A stretch of DNA of 64,000 nucleotides from Rhodohalobacter halophilus (GTDB lineage: Bacteria; Bacteroidota; Rhodothermia; Balneolales; Balneolaceae). Each line of letters begins with the position of its first letter. The stretch's first letter is position 1. The stretch spans positions 1 through 64,000 of the forward strand of contig NZ_MDWE01000043.1 of the NCBI RefSeq assembly GCF_001715195.1. Reading direction: 5' to 3'. The notes below the pieces were generated by a model. The model searched no databases. It saw only the letters and a program-made list of their open reading frames with translations, and had not been told where the DNA came from. The translations under genes and the position numbers were made by a program. This document shows positions 48,101-57,384 of this stretch, one piece after another.

Positions 48101-48162
48101 TCAAATTTTTCCCCAATCTGCTCTCTGAGATGTTCCCTTACGGAAGGATAATTTTTATTCAT
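45148..48162 (-). CDS. Large coiled-coil P-loop NTPase, partner of the MscS gene
   Basis: 1004 residues. Residues 1-640 are largely charged and helical with long coiled-coil-like stretches and a Glu/Ser/Asp-rich low-complexity part near 205-225. An NTPase domain follows: Walker A GERGSGKS at 695-702, a Walker B-like KILVVENIHNIF near 756 with Glu but no preceding Asp, and sensor-like MASTRDKLFWLVTC. A winged-helix-like part (about 930-1000, AALVLHENLNEAELAMALHQ) ends the chain. The layout resembles STAND/AAA-type NTPases. I recognise no named family. It has no signal peptide or clear membrane helix. It ends at the start of the MscS gene. Confidence 0.8.
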   Translation of the reverse strand: MNKNYPSVREHLREQIGEKFDQAYADMRSEFRLALLEWFQKTYKEILGIKKSDELRNKRVVDTLNKNISDLRQIIEGYNENLWSEKWNQLIEDLTRSLPETVVEYQSEERFAIGEEDSFKLRFQKKLKRFARRVSMPFKKDKSGWKQVVQLRRTVKLQLCGTSDLPNNLLAEEFELLSRAVGKLLEQEPLKEDVESADESVNNGAEDKEHSDKESKTKPEEQHAGSKFRVIDQIETHLQESILMLKDSVSKASLSEKVYEACYQAAVVSGTVEENKKLLEDDRLEAIISEKKSILINRQKEWQAFLNSQYSDFAIQIEIARFAFLADRAKEEILGFTHRFFRDFCYLPLENSVKRIKEVSKTLKEQKSDRLPAKLVQELREEISEKLSREMAEGMGNVEGQQHLISQIQKSITDLQLGFYNFTDTFTLAEKRSIENGRPQVTTDTVNWKKLATRYVQEKALREMDPEKREWSAFLNELAAEAEEIIQVVDVNLLTAKESEKEKDEEQSVLEIAISGTDRAVSQLEAAIKRVRERQNSYEKVVKEDFPVSIQSLSESMLSRSYNELEMQDKALQVKATAQNWQDKIVKVYYRALEKFELFRRYFVKKFKEVKGVTARFLGFDDEGAVSTTEKRNLAEYLAKVDVHHKFPFVYKRLFSYDFEIDDRFYIHPKGLFSHFEQSFEDWNLSIETNFLIVGERGSGKSLALKFLEKRFLESEKIVTVNFRKTIHKEKDLIDVIAGAFGFKNIESRDELIQKIQKLRSRKILVVENIHNIFIRNIHGFEAIESFWVIMASTRDKLFWLVTCSAFAWNYFEKVFGADQYFSHIVRSDNLDREMLEDSILTRHKATGYELIFEPGTATQKSRTFKKIMSDEGEKQKYLHEQYFNRLDKIAEGNLSIAMIFWMQSIKEFDDRSVKQLPTEIADLDKLEVPAREVLFTLAALVLHENLNEAELAMALHQDISESRLMLARLKSKGIVQNGEDGYKLNHLVYRQVVRLLKRRNVIH

Positions 48163-48424
48163 GTTTAAGTATACTGAAGTATTTCGCAGCCCGTTTCACC
48201 TAACATAGTACAAAACTTTTTAAATATAATTGGACTCGGCTCCACGGCTAATTTCCATTAATAATTCGGAGACTTTTAAAATCGGTGCAGAGGAAAATGG
48301 AAAACCTGAAATAAGATATACGGACCATTATATGGTTTTTTAAAGCCTCTATACATAACACAAAAATTTGATTACCTTTAGTTATCATCTAACGGACTTC
48401 TGAAAATATGAATGCTTTAGTCTA
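48163..48424. other. Divergent intergenic region, no gene seen
   Basis: About 260 bases between the starts of the NTPase gene (minus) and the amidase gene (plus). It should hold promoters in both directions; a TTACCTTTAG word near 48372-48381 is close to the Bacteroidota -7 consensus TAnnTTTG but lacks a clear -33 partner. Confidence 0.35.
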
Positions 48425-49687
48425 ATGAAGCGGAAAATCATCACTCTACTCTTACTGTGTGGTTCGATTCTGCTTACTCTTCAAGCCGAATCTTTGTATG
48501 CTCAAAATGAGCTCAACAGAATTTCTATCGCCGAGAGAAGTGATGGCAAAGGCTATGTGGTGCGCAATCACCTTTCAAGTATGGTTGATTCCGTTAAAAT
48601 TGAGCAGCCCTCACCTGACCGAATTCAAATGCTCCTTTTTGCTCAGGAGCTTGACACCTTGAATTTTCGCTACCCTCCTCAAACCGGAACATTCAATCAT
48701 TTTGATCTTTTTCCGGTCGATAACGGCATGGGGGTTGAAATTTCACTCAGTGCAGGCAACTATTTTAAGACCAGAACCTACCCCGACCAGAATGGAAGAG
48801 ATCTGCTGCTGGCCATGGAGCGCGTCTCCTCAACAGAAATTGAGCAGATTGCAGCAAATTCTACCGAAATCGACTTTACAGACTACATAGCAGATATTCA
48901 CGGATTTGCGGAAGATGAGGAGATAGACAATTCATTTCTAAGAATCAGAGATAATCAGGAGTTTAATGTAATTGTGCTGGATGCCGGTCATGGAGGAAAA
49001 GATCCCGGAACTGAAAACAGATCCATGAGATTGCAGGAGAAGGATATCGCCCTTGCAGTAACGCTTAAAGTGGGTGAATATATCAAAGAGCACATTCCTG
49101 ATGTTGAAGTAGTCTATACCCGAACGGATGATACGTTTGTTCCCCTTAGTGAACGCGGATTGACTGCTACCCGAAACAAGGGAGACCTCTTTGTTTCCAT
49201 TCACGTAAATGCCGCCCCAAATTCACCGTCTGCTCACGGTACCGAAACATTCTTTTTGGGACTTGCACGAAGCAAATCCGCACTTGAGGTAATGAAACGA
49301 GAGAACAGTGTTGTAGATCTCGAAAACGGGCCCGGTTCACTGGAATTGAGTGAAGAGGAACTGCTGGTGTATGAATTAACGAACACCGGAAATCTGGCCA
49401 TCAGCGAACGTATTGCATCCATGGTGGAAGATCAGTTTAAAAATCGTGCCCAGCGGAGATCTCGCGGTGTAAAACAGGCCGGTCTGGAAGCCCTCTGGCA
49501 CGCATCCACTCCAGCCGTATTGATAGAGCTCGGGTTTTTATCCAACCCGTCTGAAGCAAGATTTTTGAACAGTGATTATGGGCAGACAATCATGGCCTCT
49601 GCCATTTTCAGAGCCATTCGGGATTTTAAATTAGAGTATGACAGAAGTATCAGAGGAAACGGTGAAAGGCAAGCAAGTAATGAGTGA
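48425..49687 (+). CDS. N-acetylmuramoyl-L-alanine amidase (Amidase_3, AmiC-like)
   Basis: 420 residues. A signal peptide ends near residue 27 (YAQ). A beta-rich N-terminal domain (about 35-150, AMIN-like in position) precedes the zinc amidase domain: VLDAGHGGKDPGTE, SIHVNAAPNSPSAHGTETFF and the catalytic glutamate in VLIELGFLSNPSEA. It cuts the stem peptide from peptidoglycan glycan in the periplasm, making the denuded glycan that SPOR domains bind. It overlaps the udk start by 8 bases. Confidence 0.92.
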   Translation: MKRKIITLLLLCGSILLTLQAESLYAQNELNRISIAERSDGKGYVVRNHLSSMVDSVKIEQPSPDRIQMLLFAQELDTLNFRYPPQTGTFNHFDLFPVDNGMGVEISLSAGNYFKTRTYPDQNGRDLLLAMERVSSTEIEQIAANSTEIDFTDYIADIHGFAEDEEIDNSFLRIRDNQEFNVIVLDAGHGGKDPGTENRSMRLQEKDIALAVTLKVGEYIKEHIPDVEVVYTRTDDTFVPLSERGLTATRNKGDLFVSIHVNAAPNSPSAHGTETFFLGLARSKSALEVMKRENSVVDLENGPGSLELSEEELLVYELTNTGNLAISERIASMVEDQFKNRAQRRSRGVKQAGLEALWHASTPAVLIELGFLSNPSEARFLNSDYGQTIMASAIFRAIRDFKLEYDRSIRGNGERQASNE

Positions 49688-50303
49688 TAAACCGTTGATC
49701 ATCGGGGTTGCCGGCGGCAGCGGGTCCGGCAAAACGACTGTGGTTAAGAATATTATTGAAGCAATTGGGGAAAAACGGGTGCTGCTGATACAGCACGATT
49801 CCTACTATCGGGATCTCAGCCACCTCCCATTTGAAGAGCGAACGAAACAAAATTTTGACCATCCCGCTTCTCTCGAAACTGAACTGATGATCCGGCACCT
49901 CGATGCACTTCGAAATGGTTATCAGGTTGATATACCGGTTTATGATTTTGTGGCACATACCCGTTCGGATGAGACCTTTACCGCCCTACCGCAAAGAATC
50001 ATACTGGTTGATGGAATACTCATATTCAGTGAACCCAAACTTCGAAAACTAATGGATATCAAAATCTTTGTGGATACGGATGGAGATGTTCGTCTGCTGA
50101 GACGTCTGCAGAGAGATATCAGTGAACGAGGGCGCGATCTGGATGGCGTACTGAACCAATACGAAAAATTTGTACGTCCAATGCATCTCGAATTTGTTGA
50201 GCCAAGTAAACGATATGCGGATATTATCATTCCCCGCGGTGGCGAAAATTTAGTTGCTCTTGAAATGGTCATTGCCCTTGTTAATGGCAAGCTCGCTGAT
50301 TAA
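49680..50303 (+). CDS. udk: Uridine kinase
   Basis: 207 residues from the ATG at 49680, which gives the usual N-terminus (SDKPLIIGVAGGSGSGKTT); an upstream in-frame start lies deep in the amidase gene. Further motifs are QHDSYYRDLSHL, NFDHPASLE, VDGILIF and RRLQRDISERGR. It phosphorylates uridine and cytidine in pyrimidine salvage. It is co-transcribed with the amidase. Confidence 0.95.
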   Translation: MSDKPLIIGVAGGSGSGKTTVVKNIIEAIGEKRVLLIQHDSYYRDLSHLPFEERTKQNFDHPASLETELMIRHLDALRNGYQVDIPVYDFVAHTRSDETFTALPQRIILVDGILIFSEPKLRKLMDIKIFVDTDGDVRLLRRLQRDISERGRDLDGVLNQYEKFVRPMHLEFVEPSKRYADIIIPRGGENLVALEMVIALVNGKLAD

Positions 50304-50333
50304 CACAATATTCTCGTTTTGATGAACGGATTG

Positions 50334-51074
50334 TCATTTCAGATTTTCTAAGTCTTCCCAGAATTTTTCCATACCGTCGAAGTGAAGATAAGGACGATGA
50401 ACCGGTTTTAGTTCTGTGTTCAAATTTTGGGAAAGGTATAAAGAATCCCCTCCGGTAATAAAAAGCTCCGTTTCACCCGCTATCCCATCCAGATATTTTC
50501 GAATAAATCCATCGATAGCCATTAAAAAACTGCCACTCGTCCCCCACTCTAAACTCTTAACCGTCGACCTGCCCGGCCACTGGTCCGGAATGTTATACTC
50601 AACTGCCGGTAACTCCGGCAAATAGGCCTCTATCGACTTGTGAAAGAGAGTTAATCCCGGCATGATAACACCGCCCCGGTACACTCCCTCGGCGGTCATC
50701 CAGTCTACAGTGCAGGCAGTGCCTGCATCCACACAGATCACATCCTTATTTGTTGCGGATACAGCTCCGTAGCAGGTTAAAAAACGATCCATCCCGAGAG
50801 TATCCGGTGTTTCATAATCGAGGTTATCCGGGTCAACCAGCGAAGTGGTAAGTACTTTTATATCGAATTCGACTAAACTTTTCAGAGCCCTGGTTAAAAC
50901 ATCTTCTCGAACAGAACTGATTACAATGAACTCCGCACCGCCCTGCTCCGCTACAATCTTTTGTAATTGTTCAACGTTTCCATTTGTGGTTCTGTAGAGT
51001 ACCTTCCAGGCCACACCACGCTTCTCGGCCAGTTTAATGTGTGAGTTTCCTATGTCGAGAAAGAGTACTGACAT
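50334..51074 (-). CDS. coaX: Type III pantothenate kinase
   Basis: 246 residues. LDIGNSHIKLA at the N-terminus (phosphate-binding loop), TPDTLGMDRFL, VDAGTACTVDWM and GGVIMPGLTL are diagnostic of CoaX. It catalyses the first step of CoA synthesis from pantothenate. It is convergent with udk and divergent from the SDR gene. Confidence 0.94.
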   Translation of the reverse strand: MSVLFLDIGNSHIKLAEKRGVAWKVLYRTTNGNVEQLQKIVAEQGGAEFIVISSVREDVLTRALKSLVEFDIKVLTTSLVDPDNLDYETPDTLGMDRFLTCYGAVSATNKDVICVDAGTACTVDWMTAEGVYRGGVIMPGLTLFHKSIEAYLPELPAVEYNIPDQWPGRSTVKSLEWGTSGSFLMAIDGFIRKYLDGIAGETELFITGGDSLYLSQNLNTELKPVHRPYLHFDGMEKFWEDLENLK

Positions 51075-51156
51075 CTTTTCGTATTTTGGAATGATTGATG
51101 GATCGGATGTTTTATATTATCAAACAACAAGTTAAACGAAAAATTGATCCCAAAGA

Positions 51157-51876
51157 ATGGAATTATTAAATAAGGTAGCAATTGTAACCGGAGCCAGCAG
51201 CGGAATCGGCACTGCATTTTCAAAGAAACTGATCGATAAAGGCGCAACGGTGTACGGTTTGGCGCGTCGCCTAAATAAACTGGAAGATATTCAAAGCAAG
51301 CTTGGTGAAAAGTTTATTCCTGTACAAATGGATGTAACCAAGCACAAAGACATTGAAGAGTGGGTAAATAATCAATTCGATGAGGATCACCTGCCTGATA
51401 TTCTGGTAAACAATGCGGGATTGGCCAGGTTTGGCAATGTTGACGATCTTACCGTTGATGACTGGGATACAATGGTTCAGACCAATCTGAATGGTATATT
51501 TTACCTTACCCGGGTGATTGTTCCTCTTATGAAGCAGAATCCTCAACATTGCCATATCATCAACATTGCATCTGTGGCTGGTCTCTTGGGAAATCCTCAG
51601 CTGACCGGATATAACGCAACCAAATTTGGTGTTCGAGGCTTTAGTGAAGCCCTTTTTAAAGAGTTGCGTTATGATAAAATTAAGGTCTCGGCAATGTTTC
51701 CCGGATCCATTGCTACCGATTTCTTTAACAAAGTTGGCAGCGAAACACACGCCAATATGATGCAGCCCGGTGATGTTGCCGATACCCTGATTCACCTGCT
51801 CGAGACTCCGGATAATCTCCTGATCAATGAAGTTACGATGCGACCGCTTAATCCAAAAAATCCGGACAGTAAATAG
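51157..51876 (+). CDS. Short-chain dehydrogenase/reductase
   Basis: 239 residues. TGASSGIGTAFSK cofactor loop, NNAG near 88-91, catalytic YNATKFG near 153-159. The first strands and the sequence ALFKELRYDKIKVSAMFPGS resemble 3-ketoacyl-ACP-reductase-like SDRs. The substrate is unknown. The stop overlaps the next start by one base (TAGTG). Confidence 0.9.
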   Translation: MELLNKVAIVTGASSGIGTAFSKKLIDKGATVYGLARRLNKLEDIQSKLGEKFIPVQMDVTKHKDIEEWVNNQFDEDHLPDILVNNAGLARFGNVDDLTVDDWDTMVQTNLNGIFYLTRVIVPLMKQNPQHCHIINIASVAGLLGNPQLTGYNATKFGVRGFSEALFKELRYDKIKVSAMFPGSIATDFFNKVGSETHANMMQPGDVADTLIHLLETPDNLLINEVTMRPLNPKNPDSK

Positions 51877-52289
51877 TGAAACGTACTGCAAATATAATTC
51901 TACTCTCCATTGCCCTTCTCACGGCTCTCGGTTGTGAGAAGGAGCCGGAAATTATGGATGAAGAGCTCTACAAAACCGTGCTTACAGAGCTCTCTATCGT
52001 AAATCAAATGGATGAAGAACTGTTTGGGGAGAAGAGTCGCCTGGAAAAACGGGAAGACATATTCTCCCACTACGGGATCAGTGAAGAGCTGTTTGAACTT
52101 TCTCACGAAATTTACCAACGAGATATTGACGCACAGATGGAGAGAATTCGAGATGTACAGGATCGGTTACGAACGGAGCGTGATTCTGTCCAGGCAGCCG
52201 AACGAAGGTACCGAGATGCAAATCGACCCGATGCCGATTCAATTCGCCGGCAAATCAGAGACCGAAGAGATTTAGAAGATATCGACTAA
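51876..52289 (+). CDS. Small lipoprotein, DUF4296-like
   Basis: 137 residues, GTG start sharing a base with the SDR stop. Lipobox TALGC (C20). An acidic, helical mature part (DEELYKTVLTELSIVNQ, FSHYGISEELFELSHEIYQ) resembles DUF4296 lipoproteins; the C-terminal third is highly charged (Arg/Asp). The function is unknown. It converges on the kinase gene with a 4-base overlap. Confidence 0.65.
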   Translation: MKRTANIILLSIALLTALGCEKEPEIMDEELYKTVLTELSIVNQMDEELFGEKSRLEKREDIFSHYGISEELFELSHEIYQRDIDAQMERIRDVQDRLRTERDSVQAAERRYRDANRPDADSIRRQIRDRRDLEDID

Positions 52290-53764
52290 CTGTCAAGTTT
52301 AAACTTAAATCGGATTCGGAAACCGTTTTCTGAATCTACTTTGTAATTGGAGCCGAGCTGGTTAATCAGTGTTTTGATGATGGTAATTCCCATACCGGTA
52401 CTGTTTTCAAACATGGATTTATCAAAGCCCTTTCCATCATCCTGGTATGTTACCTCCACAAAATCGCCTTTCTGAAAAATATGGATTTTTACAATCCCTT
52501 TTTCACGTTCTTTAAATGCGTGTTTAAATGAGTTGGTAACCAGTTCACTCATAAGCAAGCCAAGAGGTATGGCCTGATTTATACTCATCGACTTCACCGT
52601 ACAGTTGACCTGGATATCAATATCTTTACCCTGAATCAGATAAACGGCAAGATGTTTATTGATTAACTGTTGCAGATACTGATCAAATGGTATTTCAGAG
52701 AAGGTATCAGAACGGTAGAGTAGTTCATGAACCCCGGCAATCGACTGTATTCGATTTTGAGTTTTGATTAACGTATTAACAATCACCTCATCCTCAGCAT
52801 CCATCCTTTGAAGGTCGATCAGACTGGAGATAATGGCCAGATTGTTCTTTACCCTGTGATGAATCTCAGAAATCAATACCTCTTTCTCCTTCAATGCGGC
52901 TTCATTCCGTTTATTCGCTTTATATGAGGCCATCATGAAATAGATCAAAAAGCCGAACATTACCCCTACCACAATTCTGAAAAAGAGACCAACCTGACTG
53001 ATCAGTGCTTCACGCCCGGAATAGAAGTGCTCGTTCATTGCCAATTCCATTTTCCAATAATTATCTGACCCGGAAATAAAATCTAAGCGCAGCGAGGTTA
53101 TGTACTCTTTACTATTCTCGCCATCCTCAAAACCAAACTGATAGAACAGTCGATCGTGATGATCCCAAATTCGTAAATTAAACATCTCTCTCCCGGCCAT
53201 GAGGGCATTAAACTCATCGGTAAAATCCATTCCAACTGTCAGGGAACCGTGAAATTCGTTATTATAATAGATAGGGGCATCGATTAAGAATGCAGAATTA
53301 CCCTGAACCAAATCGGTTATACCGGTCATATTAAGCGTAGAATCTCTCTTCATCTGCAGCCATTCATCGCGCCTGTAATCCAGGTCCAGAATATTTAACC
53401 CAATTGCTTCTCTGTTCTCTTCATAGGGTTCAATTAACCGGATTACCCCATCGCTGTCTATCCATTCAAAAAATCGAAAAGGTAGCTTAACATTTAAAAG
53501 AAGCCCTGTTTCAAATTCAAAATTCTCAAAATATCTGCCCTCGGTGAATTCAACCCTTGATTTGTGATTGTAGGCGAGATTTAGATGTTCATTTACAGTC
53601 TCCTCAAACAGATCTTTCAGAAGTCCTGCAGTCGATTCAAGTGTCTGAATGCGGGCTTCCCTCAACTGCTTTTGATCTTTACTCCATCCATAATAGAATG
53701 CGAAGATGAGCAAAAGTGCAACAACACTGCCAATAGCCAGCCCCTTTGGTGATATTTTATTCAA
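52286..53764 (-). CDS. Membrane sensor histidine kinase (HisKA_2 type)
   Basis: 492 residues. A membrane helix at about 8-27, an extracytoplasmic sensor domain (about 30-255, with ERYFENFEFETGLL-like segments, CHASE-like in layout), and a second helix at about 257-280. The HisKA_2 box SEIHHRVKNNLAIISSLIDL has the phosphoacceptor near residue 302. The ATPase domain has ELVTNSFKHAF, DDGKGFD and GMGITIIKTL. There is no response regulator beside it; the lone receiver at 18940-19287 is a possible partner. Confidence 0.92.
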   Translation of the reverse strand: MNKISPKGLAIGSVVALLLIFAFYYGWSKDQKQLREARIQTLESTAGLLKDLFEETVNEHLNLAYNHKSRVEFTEGRYFENFEFETGLLLNVKLPFRFFEWIDSDGVIRLIEPYEENREAIGLNILDLDYRRDEWLQMKRDSTLNMTGITDLVQGNSAFLIDAPIYYNNEFHGSLTVGMDFTDEFNALMAGREMFNLRIWDHHDRLFYQFGFEDGENSKEYITSLRLDFISGSDNYWKMELAMNEHFYSGREALISQVGLFFRIVVGVMFGFLIYFMMASYKANKRNEAALKEKEVLISEIHHRVKNNLAIISSLIDLQRMDAEDEVIVNTLIKTQNRIQSIAGVHELLYRSDTFSEIPFDQYLQQLINKHLAVYLIQGKDIDIQVNCTVKSMSINQAIPLGLLMSELVTNSFKHAFKEREKGIVKIHIFQKGDFVEVTYQDDGKGFDKSMFENSTGMGITIIKTLINQLGSNYKVDSENGFRIRFKFKLDS

Positions 53765-54074
53765 TAAAGCCTCCCAAATTCCATGAATGGAATGATTACC
53801 CTATTAAAATGTAAGTCAATTTTCAGTTGATTAAAAAATTCACCGGAAAAAATGCTATAGCCTATTAAAAAAAGGTAAGCCCCTGAAGTCTGCCGAATGA
53901 GGATTAGCATTACACGGTTAAGTTCAGAATCACTTCTTTAAAACTCTCATTGTTTAATCGTTCAAATTTTCAGTCTCTCACCTTTTTGTTGTAGGGAAAC
54001 TCTCTCCCTCATTTAAGTATGCGCAAAAACTTGATCGAAACCCCCATATTGATTTTCAAAAACATAAGTAAGAG
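53765..54074. other. Intergenic region, no gene seen
   Basis: 310 A/T-rich bases between the kinase start and the DUF3127 stop. A short direct repeat CCTATTAAAA occurs near 53801 and 53863. I see no terminator, RNA or coding frame with support. Confidence 0.35.
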
Positions 54075-54425
54075 TCAGAAAGGTGCGCGTTCATCTTCTC
54101 CTTCGGGGCCAAAGTCTATGACTACATCATCAGCTGAGTTCCCTTCTGAAGCGGCAGCACCTTTTTCTATTTTCCAGGCTTTAACGTCTGTGTACCAGTT
54201 TCCTTTATACTCCCGGCTTTGAATATCTATAAACGCAGTTATCGTTTCATCTTTTACAACCGGATTTTTGTCAATTTGATCGCCCCACTGCGTAATGCAA
54301 ACCTTTTTTGGATATTCTCCCCCCGTTTCCAAAATGAAATCGCGCTTTTTCCATGGGCCATTTTTTCCCTTACCCGATTTTATTTCTAAAATATCGATGA
54401 CTTTTCCTGTAATTTGAAGATCCAT
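54075..54425 (-). CDS. DUF3127 family protein
   Basis: 116 residues from the ATG at 54425, which gives the usual start (MDLQITGKVIDIL); the longer in-frame start adds 18 unsupported residues. SGKGKNGPWKKRDFILETGG, YPKKVCITQWGD and SREYKGNWYTDVKAWKIE match the family, an OB-fold-like group thought to bind single-stranded DNA. The C-terminal tail is acidic (DFGPEGEDERAPF), like SSB tails. Function is inferred. Confidence 0.85.
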   Translation of the reverse strand: MDLQITGKVIDILEIKSGKGKNGPWKKRDFILETGGEYPKKVCITQWGDQIDKNPVVKDETITAFIDIQSREYKGNWYTDVKAWKIEKGAAASEGNSADDVVIDFGPEGEDERAPF

Positions 54426-54562
54426 AACTGCACATTTTATTGACTTTTCAAGTTCTAAAATAGCAGGATTCAAAAACAATTCAGAATGAAAATGTGAGAC
54501 TTTTCAATTATTATCCATGACCATTATCTGTAATGTATTATTCAGAAAAGGCTGATCATCCT

Positions 54563-54817
54563 ATGGCAAAACTTAAACTCGACCTTCATGATATTTATAA
54601 CAATGGCAATCAGATAGATCAGGAGCTGGAAAATATCATTAATGAGGCCATTGAAAAGCGAATTAAAACTGTAGAGATCATTCCGGGAAAGGGATCGGGG
54701 CAGTTAAAAAAACGGGTTTTAAAGTTCCTGGATCAGAAACATATTAAAGATAAATATCACAGAATTGATAAAGACAGTAAAAATCACGGACGCTTGTTTG
54801 TCTATTTCAAATTCTGA
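54563..54817 (+). CDS. Smr-domain protein
   Basis: 84 residues from the ATG at 54563; an ATG ten codons earlier (54533) is also in frame. LDLHDIY and EIIPGKGSGQLKKRVLKFL are the two hallmarks of the small MutS-related (Smr) nuclease domain, here stand-alone. Family knowledge: Smr domains can nick DNA or cleave RNA. It lies 20 bases before the next small membrane protein. Confidence 0.88.
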   Translation: MAKLKLDLHDIYNNGNQIDQELENIINEAIEKRIKTVEIIPGKGSGQLKKRVLKFLDQKHIKDKYHRIDKDSKNHGRLFVYFKF

Positions 54818-54837
54818 ACTAACAACTATACATTTTT

Positions 54838-55212
54838 ATGGACGAGAAAGAGCGTAAAAAACTGATTGAACAGAGAAAGAAAAAGCTGAAGAAAAAGGAA
54901 TTTGAAAAAGATCTTAAACAACAGCTTCGTCATGGCGAGATGAAAGCCAAACAGCAACAGATCAGGGAGGAGCACACAGGAAAATATGGAGACCGAATTC
55001 TTATTTTCTTTATCACATTTGGAGTTCTTTACGCAGCTTACGTAATGTTGTCATACATTGGCCGGTACATGTTTGGAGCAGGGATGGGTTATTTTGGTGT
55101 TAGTTTTGAATGGCTCACTCCCGTCATTCATGTTTTAATTCTGGGCGCATCTATTATCAGTGCAGTCAGAAATCGTTCTGTTCTGGATGATATCATTGAT
55201 TTTATTACCTGA
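54838..55212 (+). CDS. Small membrane protein with a lysine-rich coiled-coil N-terminus
   Basis: 124 residues. A strongly basic, helical N-terminal half (about 1-48) is followed by two membrane helices (about 55-77 and 90-112). I recognise no family. It is probably co-transcribed with the Smr gene; ftsH starts 187 bases downstream. Confidence 0.65.
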   Translation: MDEKERKKLIEQRKKKLKKKEFEKDLKQQLRHGEMKAKQQQIREEHTGKYGDRILIFFITFGVLYAAYVMLSYIGRYMFGAGMGYFGVSFEWLTPVIHVLILGASIISAVRNRSVLDDIIDFIT

Positions 55213-55399
55213 CTATACTGTATGTCAATCGAAATCGGACACCGTTTTTTATCAATCGGCTTATTTTTCCAAGATCGAGACCATCAACCGGCCGGGTAAA
55301 TGGGTTCTATTCGCGAACGATTTCAAATTAAACTATTTTATGCTAATAAAATGGCGGTGAACTGATTACCCCCTAAACAGAACTAAATTTTTAAAAGGT

Positions 55400-57325
55400 T
55401 TGAATAAACACTCGAAGCAAGCACCACAACAAAAAAAGCAGAATCAGGACAGCTCAAAAAATAAAGATTCCAATAAAATGAAGCGCCCTACAGGCACCAT
55501 TTACTGGATCTATCTCTTTCTGTTTGTCATGCTCGGCTACTGGGTATTAACGGACAGTGGCGGACTTTTTGGCAGCCAGGCTGAAATTGAGTACAGCACG
55601 TTTAAACAGCAGCTTCGAAGTGATAATATCGAAAGTGTGCACATTCAGGGTGATCGGATTCGGGGTGAATTCCGGGAGTCTCAGGTTCTTAACAGAACTG
55701 AAGCAGATACTACGTCTCATAAAAACTTCGTCACGGTCATTCCCTCATTTGGGGATGAAGGACTCTCCTCCCTGCTGGAAGAGAACGATGTAGTCATTAC
55801 GGCTGAATCGGACTCTGATGGATTCTGGTGGTATTTCTTGATCTTTTCCATGCCACTCTTCTTCCTTCTGATTATCGGATACATGTTCTACCGGCGCATG
55901 CAGATGCAGGGACGCGGAATGTTTAACATCGGGAAAAGCCAGGCTAAATTGCAGGAACCCGGCAAGAACAAAACCACATTTGATAATGTGGCCGGAATGG
56001 ATGGAGCTAAGACAGAACTGAGGGAGATCATAGAATTTTTAAAAGATCCCAAACGATTTGAAGAGATTGGGGCAAAACTGCCCAAAGGCGTATTGTTGAT
56101 GGGTCCTCCGGGAACCGGTAAAACACTGCTTGCCCGCGCTGTTGCCGGTGAAGCCGGTGTCCCATTCTTTACCATTACCGGGTCTGACTTTATGGAGATG
56201 TTTGTAGGTGTAGGCGCAAAACGGGTACGTGAAATGTTTAAGCAGGCCAAAGAGAAATCTCCTGCAATCATATTTATTGATGAGATCGACTCCATCGGCA
56301 GAAAACGAGGCGCCGGCGTTGGTGGCGGACATGATGAACGTGAACAAACTCTGAATCAGCTCTTGGCAGAACTGGATGGTTTTGAGCCGAGTGAAAACGT
56401 AATTGTAATGGCGGCAACCAACCGTCCCGATATTCTGGACCCTGCCCTTCTGAGACCCGGGCGTTTTGATCGCCAGATTACGGTAGATCTTCCATCGCAA
56501 AACTCCCGGCATGAAATTCTGAAAATTCACGCGAAAAACAAGACCATCGACGAAAGTGTAAATCTGGATAAAATTGCCCGAAGTACTCCCGGATTCAGCG
56601 GTGCCGATCTGGAGAACCTTCTCAATGAAGCTTCTCTGTACGCCGGCCGTAACAAACGGCGAAAGATCATCATGGATGATATTGAAAATGCACGGGACAA
56701 AATTATGATGGGCCTCGAACGTGAAGGAATGCAGATTGATGATGATGAGAAGAAAATTCTTGCCTATCACGAGGCGGGCCATGCCATTGTAGCCGCGGCA
56801 CTGCCAAACAGCGACCCGCTTCATAAAGTATCGGTTATCCCACGCGGTAAAGCAATGGGACAAACCATGCAGCTTCCCGAAAAAGAGAAATATCTCTACA
56901 ACAAAGAGTACTTGCTCGATCGGATGGCGGTAATTATGGGCGGGCGCGCCGCCGAGCAGCTCATCTTCAACACTGCAACAAGCGGTGCCCAGAACGACCT
57001 TATGAGGGTAGCAAAACTCTCCCGAAAAATGGTGGTTGAATGGGGTATGAGTGATAAATTTGGTCACCTTGCATTTGGAAGTGATGAGGAGGACGTATTT
57101 CTTGGCCGGGATATGACCCGACAAAAGAGCTACAGTGACGCCACGGCTCGTGAGATCGATGAGGAGGTGCAGGAGATCTCCCGAGAGGCGTATGAGCGTG
57201 CTGTCAAAATTCTTCAAAAGCATAAAGATGCCTTTGATCAACTTGCCGAACTGCTCATTGAAAAAGAGGAAGTTTCCGGTGAGGAGGTTTTAAAACTGAT
57301 GAAGAAAGATCAGGACAGTGATTGA
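55400..57325 (+). CDS. ftsH: ATP-dependent zinc metalloprotease FtsH
   Basis: 641 residues with a TTG start at 55400 (an in-frame stop lies just upstream at 55358; the next ATG is codon 27). A Gln/Lys-rich N-terminal tail precedes two membrane helices (about 33-51 and 142-163) around a periplasmic domain. The AAA domain has Walker A GPPGTGKT (235-242), and the protease domain has HEAGH at about 456-460. It degrades membrane and regulatory proteins at the inner membrane. A terminator follows. Confidence 0.97.
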   Translation: MNKHSKQAPQQKKQNQDSSKNKDSNKMKRPTGTIYWIYLFLFVMLGYWVLTDSGGLFGSQAEIEYSTFKQQLRSDNIESVHIQGDRIRGEFRESQVLNRTEADTTSHKNFVTVIPSFGDEGLSSLLEENDVVITAESDSDGFWWYFLIFSMPLFFLLIIGYMFYRRMQMQGRGMFNIGKSQAKLQEPGKNKTTFDNVAGMDGAKTELREIIEFLKDPKRFEEIGAKLPKGVLLMGPPGTGKTLLARAVAGEAGVPFFTITGSDFMEMFVGVGAKRVREMFKQAKEKSPAIIFIDEIDSIGRKRGAGVGGGHDEREQTLNQLLAELDGFEPSENVIVMAATNRPDILDPALLRPGRFDRQITVDLPSQNSRHEILKIHAKNKTIDESVNLDKIARSTPGFSGADLENLLNEASLYAGRNKRRKIIMDDIENARDKIMMGLEREGMQIDDDEKKILAYHEAGHAIVAAALPNSDPLHKVSVIPRGKAMGQTMQLPEKEKYLYNKEYLLDRMAVIMGGRAAEQLIFNTATSGAQNDLMRVAKLSRKMVVEWGMSDKFGHLAFGSDEEDVFLGRDMTRQKSYSDATAREIDEEVQEISREAYERAVKILQKHKDAFDQLAELLIEKEEVSGEEVLKLMKKDQDSD

Positions 57326-57345
57326 TTCTGTTTCTAATACGGAAC

Positions 57346-57384
57346 GGGGATTCATTTTTTCTAAAAGTGAATCCCCTTATTTAT
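57346..57384 (+). terminator. Terminator after ftsH
   Basis: GGGGATTCA and TGAATCCCC form a 9-bp stem with a 13-nt loop, followed by TTATTTATTT, 20 bases after the stop codon. Confidence 0.85.

Noticed and set aside
56039-57241. Minus-strand 400-codon frame opposite ftsH
   Set aside because: Long but antisense to a highly conserved gene; its composition is that of a shadow frame.
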